A stretch of 11,730 bases of DNA from Candidatus Aminicenantes bacterium UBA4085 (lineage in GTDB: Bacteria; Acidobacteriota; Aminicenantia; Aminicenantales; UBA4085): assembly GCA_002383325.1 (NCBI GenBank), contig DFYJ01000005.1:220-11949 (forward strand), read 5' to 3'. The stretch's first letter is position 1; every line of letters starts with the position of its first letter. The notes below the pieces were generated by a model. It made no database searches. It had not been told where the DNA came from and worked only from the letters and a program-made list of their open reading frames with translations. Of this stretch, positions 6,594-11,730 are shown piece after piece. A program made the translations under genes and the position numbers.

Positions 6594-7669
6594 AAATTCC
6601 CCCGCTTCAAATCGGTAAGATCATCGTCCCCCTCCCGATCATCCAGGGCGGCATGGGAGTCCGGGTCTCCCTGGCCGGGTTGGCCGCGGCCGTCGCCAAC
6701 GAGGGCGGCATCGGGACCATCGCCTCGGTCGGCCTGGGCGACATCGAGCAGTCCAAGCGGGACTTTGACGGCGTCAGCCGCGAGGCCCTGATCTACGAGA
6801 TCCGCCGGGCCCGCGCCCTGACCGACGGCCCCATCGCCGTCAACAGCATGGGCGTCCTGAGCAACGCCCTGGACCTCGTCAAGACCTTGGTCCGGGAGGG
6901 GATCAAGATCATCGTCTCGGGCGCATCGCTTCCCCTCCGCCTCCCCGAGATGGTCGACGACGATTCGGTCAACCTCGTCCCGATCGTCAGCTCCGGCCGC
7001 GCCGCGGACATCGTCCTCAAGACCTGGAGCAAGCGCTACAACAGGACGGCGGACGCGGTCGTCCTGGAGGGCCCCCTGGCCGGAGGGCACCTGGGATTCT
7101 CGGCCGAGGAGATGGAGGACCTGGAGGGACACTCGCTGGCGGTCCTTCTGCCCAAGGTCCTGGCCGCGGTCAAGTCCTTCGAGGACAAGTTTGGACGCAG
7201 GATCCCGGTCATCGCCGGCGGCGGCGTCTTCACCGGGGCCGATATCGCCCGCCTGCTCCAGGCGGGCGCGGCGGGCGTCCAGATGGCGACCCGCTTCGTC
7301 TGCACCGACGAGTGCGAGGTCTCCCGGGAGTTCAAGCAGACCTACCTGGACGCCGAAGAGAAGGACATCGTCATCATCAAGAGCCCGGTCGGGCTTCTGG
7401 GCCGGGCCGTCCGAAACCCCTTCCTCCGCAACCTCGAGGCCGACACGCTGGACAAGATCTCCTGCCCTTACCGCTGCCTGGCCACCTGCGACGTGGCCAA
7501 CGCCCGGTACTGCATCGCCCTGGCCCTATCCAACGCCTGCCAGGGCAATATGGAGAAAGGCCTGGTCTTCTGCGGGCAGAACGCCTTCCGCATTCATGAG
7601 ATCGTTTCGGTCAAGGCGTTGATGGCCGAGCTCAGGGCCGGCCTCGAGGCTTACCCCGAAGCGACCTAG
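6590..7669 (+). CDS. FabK / nitronate-monooxygenase-like FMN flavoprotein with Cys-rich tail
   Basis: A 359-residue TIM-barrel flavoprotein of the nitronate monooxygenase / FabK enoyl-ACP reductase superfamily. Visible FMN-binding and family motifs are PIIQGGMGV near the start, VPIVSSGRAADIV, LEGPLAGGHLGF and VIAGGGVFTGADIARLLQAGAAGVQMATRF. It is longer than typical FabK (about 310-325 residues) because of a C-terminal extension with six cysteines: C292, C296, C300, C308, C317 and C328, the first three spaced by three residues each. That tail is seen in a subgroup usually labelled nitronate monooxygenase and might hold a metal or Fe-S centre; this is inference. The ATG at 6590 overlaps the fabF stop, implying translational coupling and favouring an enoyl-reductase-like job on the fabF product. 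A longer in-frame start at 6467 lies deep in fabF and is rejected. The exact reaction cannot be told from sequence alone. Confidence 0.85.
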   Translation: MKIPPLQIGKIIVPLPIIQGGMGVRVSLAGLAAAVANEGGIGTIASVGLGDIEQSKRDFDGVSREALIYEIRRARALTDGPIAVNSMGVLSNALDLVKTLVREGIKIIVSGASLPLRLPEMVDDDSVNLVPIVSSGRAADIVLKTWSKRYNRTADAVVLEGPLAGGHLGFSAEEMEDLEGHSLAVLLPKVLAAVKSFEDKFGRRIPVIAGGGVFTGADIARLLQAGAAGVQMATRFVCTDECEVSREFKQTYLDAEEKDIVIIKSPVGLLGRAVRNPFLRNLEADTLDKISCPYRCLATCDVANARYCIALALSNACQGNMEKGLVFCGQNAFRIHEIVSVKALMAELRAGLEAYPEAT

Positions 7670-7710
7670 AAGGAATCGCCGGCGCGGCCGGACTCCTCCG
7701 CCGCCGCCGA

Positions 7711-7739
7711 TTGACAGCCTGCGCGGGAATCACTATCTT
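7711..7739 (+). promoter_or_regulatory. Strong sigma70-type promoter for the GH29-GH38 operon
   Basis: A perfect TTGACA (7711-7716) is followed 17 bases later by TATCTT (7734-7739, four of six). Transcription would begin near 7746, leaving a leader of about 31 bases with a GGAGGGAGAG ribosome site. The TTG in the -35 box happens to be in frame with the gene, so an automated caller could wrongly start the protein there. Confidence 0.65.
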
Positions 7740-7776
7740 GGCGGCGTCCCGGCCGTCCGGGGAGGGAGAGACCGCC

Positions 7777-9150
7777 GTGAAAAAGAAATCCGTTCGCTTC
7801 GCCGGCCTTCTGGTCATCCTGGTCCTGTCCCTGTCGGCTTTCGCGGGCCAGGTCCTGGAGACCCAGGCTCAGCACGACGCCCGTATGCAGTGGTGGCGCG
7901 AGGCCCGCTTCGGCCTGTTCATCCACTGGGGACTCTACGCCATCCCGGCGGGGGAGTGGGGCGGCAAGACCAACTACGGCGAGTGGATCCGCAACAACGC
8001 CGAGATCCCCCTGCCTACTTACGACAAGTTCGCGGCCCAGTTCAACCCGGTCGAGTTTGACGCCTCCGCCTGGGTCAGGATGGCCAAGGAGGCCGGGATG
8101 AAATACATCGTCATCACCTCCAAGCACCATGACGGGTTCGCCATCTTCGACTCCAAGGTCTCCGACTTCGACGTCATGGCCACCCCCTTCCGGCGCGACA
8201 TCCTCAAGGAGCTGGCCGCGGCTTGCCGCAAGGAAGGGATTCGGCTCTGCTTCTACCACTCGATCATGGACTGGCACCACCCCGACTACCTGCCGCGCCG
8301 CCCCTGGGAAGTCAGGGACCGGCCCGAGGCGGGAGCCGACTTCGAGCGCTATGTCGGCTACATGAAAGCCCAGCTCAAGGAGCTGCTGACCGACTACGGC
8401 GAACTGGGCGTGCTGTGGTTCGACGGCGAATGGGAAAGCACCTGGACCGAGGCCCGCGGACGCGACCTCTACGGCTACGTCCGCTCTCTCCAGCCCAAGA
8501 TCATCATCAACAATCGCGTCGGCGCCTCGCGCACCGGCATGGAGGGTTTTTCAGCCGATAAGGCCTCCGCCGGCGACTTCGGCACACCCGAGCAGACCAT
8601 CCCGGCCACCGGCGTCCCCGGCCTGGACTGGGAGACCTGCATGACCATGAACGACAACTGGGGCTATAACAAGAACGACCAGGCCTGGAAGACGAGCCGC
8701 GACCTTATCCAGAAGCTGGCCGACATCGCCTCCAAGGGCGGCAACTTCCTGCTCAACATCGGCCCGGACGCCCAGGGCGAGTTGCCGGCCGAGTCCCTCA
8801 AGCGGCTGGCCGAGATCGGCAGCTGGATGCAGATCAACGGCGAGGCCATCTACAAGACCCGCCCGGTGGCCCCTTACAAGGAAGCCAAGACCTGCTTCAC
8901 CCGGCTGGCCGACGGGACCGTTTACGCCATCTACCTGGCCGACGAGGACGAGACCCGTCCACCCGCCTCGCTGATGATCTTCTCCCAGAAGCCCAAGCCG
9001 GGCACCAAGATCGAAATGCTGGGGGTCAAGGGCACCTTGCTCTGGGAAGCCGTGGGCCAGGGCATGCTCATCCACCTGCCCGCCGCGGCGGTCAAGAATC
9101 CGCCCTGCCGGTACGCTTGGGCCTTCAAGATCTCCGTGCCGGCCAGGTAG
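7777..9150 (+). CDS. Secreted alpha-L-fucosidase, GH29 (paralog 2)
   Basis: A complete 457-residue retaining fucosidase, exported. The start is GTG at 7777, chosen because it follows GGAGGGAGAG (7761-7770) and gives a clean signal peptide: lysines at 2-4, a Leu/Val/Ile core to about residue 20, then SAFA-G as a probable cleavage site. The catalytic barrel shows FIHWGLYAIPAGEW (H50), SKHHDGFAIF (H117, H118, D119), MDWHHPDY and VLWFDGEWE, with D216 at the GH29 nucleophile position. GDFGTPEQ (E272) and PGLDWET follow, one of which may supply the acid/base, and then GGNFLLNIGPDAQGELP, typical of the family. Residues about 360-457 form a C-terminal beta domain. It is separated by nine bases from the GH38 gene and probably co-transcribed with it. 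Preference for host, algal or plant fucosides is not deducible. Confidence 0.93.
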   Translation: MKKKSVRFAGLLVILVLSLSAFAGQVLETQAQHDARMQWWREARFGLFIHWGLYAIPAGEWGGKTNYGEWIRNNAEIPLPTYDKFAAQFNPVEFDASAWVRMAKEAGMKYIVITSKHHDGFAIFDSKVSDFDVMATPFRRDILKELAAACRKEGIRLCFYHSIMDWHHPDYLPRRPWEVRDRPEAGADFERYVGYMKAQLKELLTDYGELGVLWFDGEWESTWTEARGRDLYGYVRSLQPKIIINNRVGASRTGMEGFSADKASAGDFGTPEQTIPATGVPGLDWETCMTMNDNWGYNKNDQAWKTSRDLIQKLADIASKGGNFLLNIGPDAQGELPAESLKRLAEIGSWMQINGEAIYKTRPVAPYKEAKTCFTRLADGTVYAIYLADEDETRPPASLMIFSQKPKPGTKIEMLGVKGTLLWEAVGQGMLIHLPAAAVKNPPCRYAWAFKISVPAR

Positions 9151-9159
9151 GAGGGGGAC

Positions 9160-11730
9160 ATGCGACACGCCCGGACCTGCGCGGCAGCGGCCGGCCTGCT
9201 GGCTCTGATCATGACCTCCGGAGGGTTTCCCGCCATGAGCGCATTCGACCATTCCGATGCCGGCTGGCTCCAAGGCTACGCCCGGACCCTGGCCGGGGAA
9301 GTCATGAGCTACCACTCCTCTTACCCGGATGCGACTTCGGCCCTGCTGGTGAGGGCCACCGACGGGGTCATGGCCATCGAGTGGGAGACGGAGCCCGTTC
9401 CGCTCCATTTCGACGCTCCCGAAGCGACTTTCGTCTGGCTCTGCGGCATGGGCTCGCAGAAAGGCGCTCATAGCTTCAACCTGACCATCGACGGCCGGCC
9501 GGGCTTCTCCTTCCGCTCGGCCCGGGACGCCGCCGACAAGTCCTGGGACTTGGAGGGCGTCCACGGGGCCCGGCTCGCCTTCCGGGCGACCATGGTCGAC
9601 CAGTTCGAGGAGCTGTTCGGCTTCATGACCCTCCGGCTCCCCCGCGCGGCCGTGACCCCGGGCCGCCCCCTGCGGCTGAAGGTGACCGGGGAGAACGCCG
9701 GGAGCCGCGACTGGCATATGGTCTTCCGGTACGAGCTGCGGCCGTTCGTTCAAGCCTCCGCTGTATCCGCCCTACTGAGCGGCGAGGCGGGCGGCAAGCC
9801 CCGTCAGCTCATCCGCGTCGCCGTCAGCCGGATGGGGCCCGCGGTCCGGGCGGGAATCAGAATCGACGGCGCCTTGATCAGGACCGTCGGCCTGGAGACG
9901 GGCTATAACGCCGTCTATCTGCCCGTCGAGGCCGTTGCCGCGCCGCGCCGGGCGGCCGTCGAAGTCAGACCGGAGGGCGGAGAGCCGACTCGTCTCGAGG
10001 TCGAGCTGAAGCCGGTGACGCCGCGGACGCTCACGATCCTGCCCCATTCCCACACCGACATCGGCTACTCCTCGCACCAGCTCAAGGTTGAGAGAGATCA
10101 CCTCTCTTATATCGACCAGGCCGTCGAGCTGGCCCGCAAGACCGCGGCCTACCCCGAAGGCGCCCGCTTCAAATGGAACACCGAGGTCTTCTGGGCCGTG
10201 GAGTCGTACATGCGCCGCGCCCCGGAGGAGAAGCGGGCCGCTTTTTTGCAGGCCGTCCGGGAAGGAGCCATCGAAGTCCAGGCTCTGCTGGCCAACGAGC
10301 TGACCGGCGTCTGCCACCCCGAGGAGCTGTTCGAGCTGACCGCCGACGCCCGCCGCTTTGCCCGCCGCCACGGCCTGATGATGGACACCGCCGCCATCAC
10401 GGACATTCCCAGCTATTCCTGGCCTATCGTAACGGCCCTGGCCCAGGCCGGAGTCAAATACTTCTCCTCCGGACCCAACTACATGCCGACCCACCCCGAC
10501 GGAGGCGACCGCATCGGCGGCGCGCTCAGGGCCTGGGGCGACAAGCCGTTCTACTGGGTCTCACCCTCCGGCCGGGAAAAGATCCTCTTCTGGATGGCCG
10601 GCCGCGGCTACTCCTGGTTCCACGGCCTGAACATGGGTCAGCTGACCGAGGACAAGAGTCAGAAGATCTACGACTACTGCCGCGAGCTGGAGGACAAGGG
10701 CTATCCCTACGAGACGGTCCAGGTCCGTTACACCATCGGCGGCGACAACGGCCCCCCGGACCCCGCCCTGCCCGATATCGTGCGGCGCTGGAACGAGCGG
10801 CACGTCTCGCCCAAGCTGGCCATCGCCACCGCGGGAGAGATGTTCCGGGCTTTCGAAAAGCGCTACGGAGCGGGCTTGCCGCAAGTGCGGGGCGACTTCA
10901 CGCCGTACTGGGAAGATGGAGCGGGCTCGTCGGCCCGCGAGACGGCCATGAACCGGCGGTCGGTCGTCCGGCTCCTGCAGGCTGAGACTCTCTGGTCCAT
11001 GCTCGATCCCAAGGGCTATCCGGAGACCGCCTTCCAGGACGCTTGGCGCCAGGCCCTTCTCTGGGACGAGCACACCTGGGGAGCTGCCGACTCGGTCAGC
11101 GATCCGGACGGCGAAAACGCCAAGTCGCAATGGGCCCATAAGCAGGCTTTCGCCTTGGAGGCCGACAAGCGCTCGCGGGAGCTGCTGGAGGCCGCTTTGG
11201 CACGAGATGGAAAAGAAGTTGAGGGAGCCGCGTCTGACGTCCCAGGACGCTTCCGTGTCTTCAACACCCTCTCTTGGGTGAGGACGGGCGTGGTCCTTGT
11301 TCCCGCGGACCAAGCGGGCCGCGGCGACCGGGTGATCGATGCCGAGGGGAGGACCGTTCCCTCGCAGCGTCTTAAAAACGGCAGGCTGGCCATCCTGGCG
11401 GCCGCGGTGCCCGCCTTCGGCGGGAGAGCCTACGCGGTCGTCACGGGAACGCCCGAACAAATCCCGGCGGGGACGACGCTTGCCTCGGCGGTTCCGGGCG
11501 CCGCCGGCGCGGTCCTCGGCAACGGCAAGATCGAAGCCGAGATCGATCCCGTATCGGGGACGGTCCGCGGCCTGCACTGGCTTGAGCGCGGCGGGGAGGA
11601 ATTGGTTGACGCGTCCGCCCGGCCCGGCCTGAATTCCTATCACTACGTGCCCGGCCTCGATCCGCGCCAGGCGCTTGGACCCGGACCGGGAAGAATCTCC
11701 GTCGGCGAGAGCGGCCCGCTGGTGGCCTCG
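9160..11730 (+). CDS. Secreted GH38 alpha-mannosidase-like protein, 3' end beyond window
   Basis: 857 residues are visible, with no stop codon before the right edge. The start is ATG 9160, after GGAGGGGG (9150-9157). Residues 1-27 form a probable signal peptide (cleavage near AMSA-F). Residues about 28-290 look like beta-rich accessory domains. The GH38 catalytic domain begins at LPHSHTDIGY; by analogy with known GH38 enzymes H298 and D300 would bind zinc. D415 (ITDIPSYSW, followed by AGVKYFSSG) sits where GH38 has its nucleophile, although the common DxFG context is absent. GGDNGPPD is another catalytic-domain loop, and LLWDEHTWG (H638) with the following SQWAHKQAFALEADKRSREL helix opens the middle domain and beta-rich C-terminal region. 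It probably removes alpha-mannose or a related sugar from glycans, in one operon with the fucosidase. Family call good; substrate uncertain because the motifs are atypical. Confidence 0.85.
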   Translation, partial: MRHARTCAAAAGLLALIMTSGGFPAMSAFDHSDAGWLQGYARTLAGEVMSYHSSYPDATSALLVRATDGVMAIEWETEPVPLHFDAPEATFVWLCGMGSQKGAHSFNLTIDGRPGFSFRSARDAADKSWDLEGVHGARLAFRATMVDQFEELFGFMTLRLPRAAVTPGRPLRLKVTGENAGSRDWHMVFRYELRPFVQASAVSALLSGEAGGKPRQLIRVAVSRMGPAVRAGIRIDGALIRTVGLETGYNAVYLPVEAVAAPRRAAVEVRPEGGEPTRLEVELKPVTPRTLTILPHSHTDIGYSSHQLKVERDHLSYIDQAVELARKTAAYPEGARFKWNTEVFWAVESYMRRAPEEKRAAFLQAVREGAIEVQALLANELTGVCHPEELFELTADARRFARRHGLMMDTAAITDIPSYSWPIVTALAQAGVKYFSSGPNYMPTHPDGGDRIGGALRAWGDKPFYWVSPSGREKILFWMAGRGYSWFHGLNMGQLTEDKSQKIYDYCRELEDKGYPYETVQVRYTIGGDNGPPDPALPDIVRRWNERHVSPKLAIATAGEMFRAFEKRYGAGLPQVRGDFTPYWEDGAGSSARETAMNRRSVVRLLQAETLWSMLDPKGYPETAFQDAWRQALLWDEHTWGAADSVSDPDGENAKSQWAHKQAFALEADKRSRELLEAALARDGKEVEGAASDVPGRFRVFNTLSWVRTGVVLVPADQAGRGDRVIDAEGRTVPSQRLKNGRLAILAAAVPAFGGRAYAVVTGTPEQIPAGTTLASAVPGAAGAVLGNGKIEAEIDPVSGTVRGLHWLERGGEELVDASARPGLNSYHYVPGLDPRQALGPGPGRISVGESGPLVAS

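Noticed and set aside
7670..7710. GC-rich dyads after the flavoprotein gene as a terminator
   Set aside because: GCCGG/CCGGC-type matches are expected by chance at this GC content and no T-run follows.
7711..7776. TTG start that would lengthen the second fucosidase by 22 residues
   Set aside because: The TTG is part of a perfect TTGACA -35 box, and the GTG at 7777 has a proper ribosome site and yields a normal signal peptide.
8551..9753. 400-codon minus-strand open frame across the GH29/GH38 junction
   Set aside because: It mirrors two well-supported plus-strand genes and has no recognisable domain or ribosome site.

Overview
The window is high-GC, gene-dense bacterial DNA with secreted glycosidases, a PadR regulator, PolX, fatty-acid synthesis enzymes and an orphan sensor protein. 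The gene mix and codon use would fit an uncultured Acidobacteriota-type heterotroph (for example Candidatus Aminicenantes). That is inference: the window contains no rRNA or other phylogenetic marker.

Layout. (1) 1-878, minus strand: 5' part of a secreted GH29 alpha-L-fucosidase that runs off the left edge. (2) 1016-2749, plus: a receiver-PAS-PAS-HisKA_2-ATPase signalling protein, divergent from the fucosidase, whose phosphoacceptor histidine motif is replaced. (3) 2874-5102, plus: an AT-rich promoter with inverted repeats, a PadR-family repressor, and ten bases later a DNA polymerase X gene split into two frames by an apparent one-base loss near 3891-3897. (4) 5103-5342: a 240-base gene-free gap holding a hairpin and a 121-base MITE-like element with 19-base perfect terminal inverted repeats, followed by a candidate promoter. 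(5) 5343-7669, plus: a fabF ketosynthase and a FabK/nitronate-monooxygenase-like flavoprotein joined by an ATGA overlap. (6) 7777 to the right edge, plus: a second secreted GH29 fucosidase with a strong sigma70-type promoter, then nine bases later a secreted GH38 alpha-mannosidase-like enzyme that runs off the right edge.

How the genes fit together. The fucosidases and the mannosidase-like enzyme all have export signals and suit trimming of fucose- and mannose-bearing glycans outside the cytoplasm. The fabF and flavoprotein pair could form a condensation-plus-reduction module for acyl chains. The PadR and polX genes look like one transcript, with PadR likely controlling its own promoter. No tRNA, rRNA, CRISPR array, transposase gene or prophage gene was seen. 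The least conventional items are the kinase lacking its histidine, the palindromic element, the frameshifted polX and the cysteine-rich tail of the flavoprotein. None of them amounts to a demonstrated new system.
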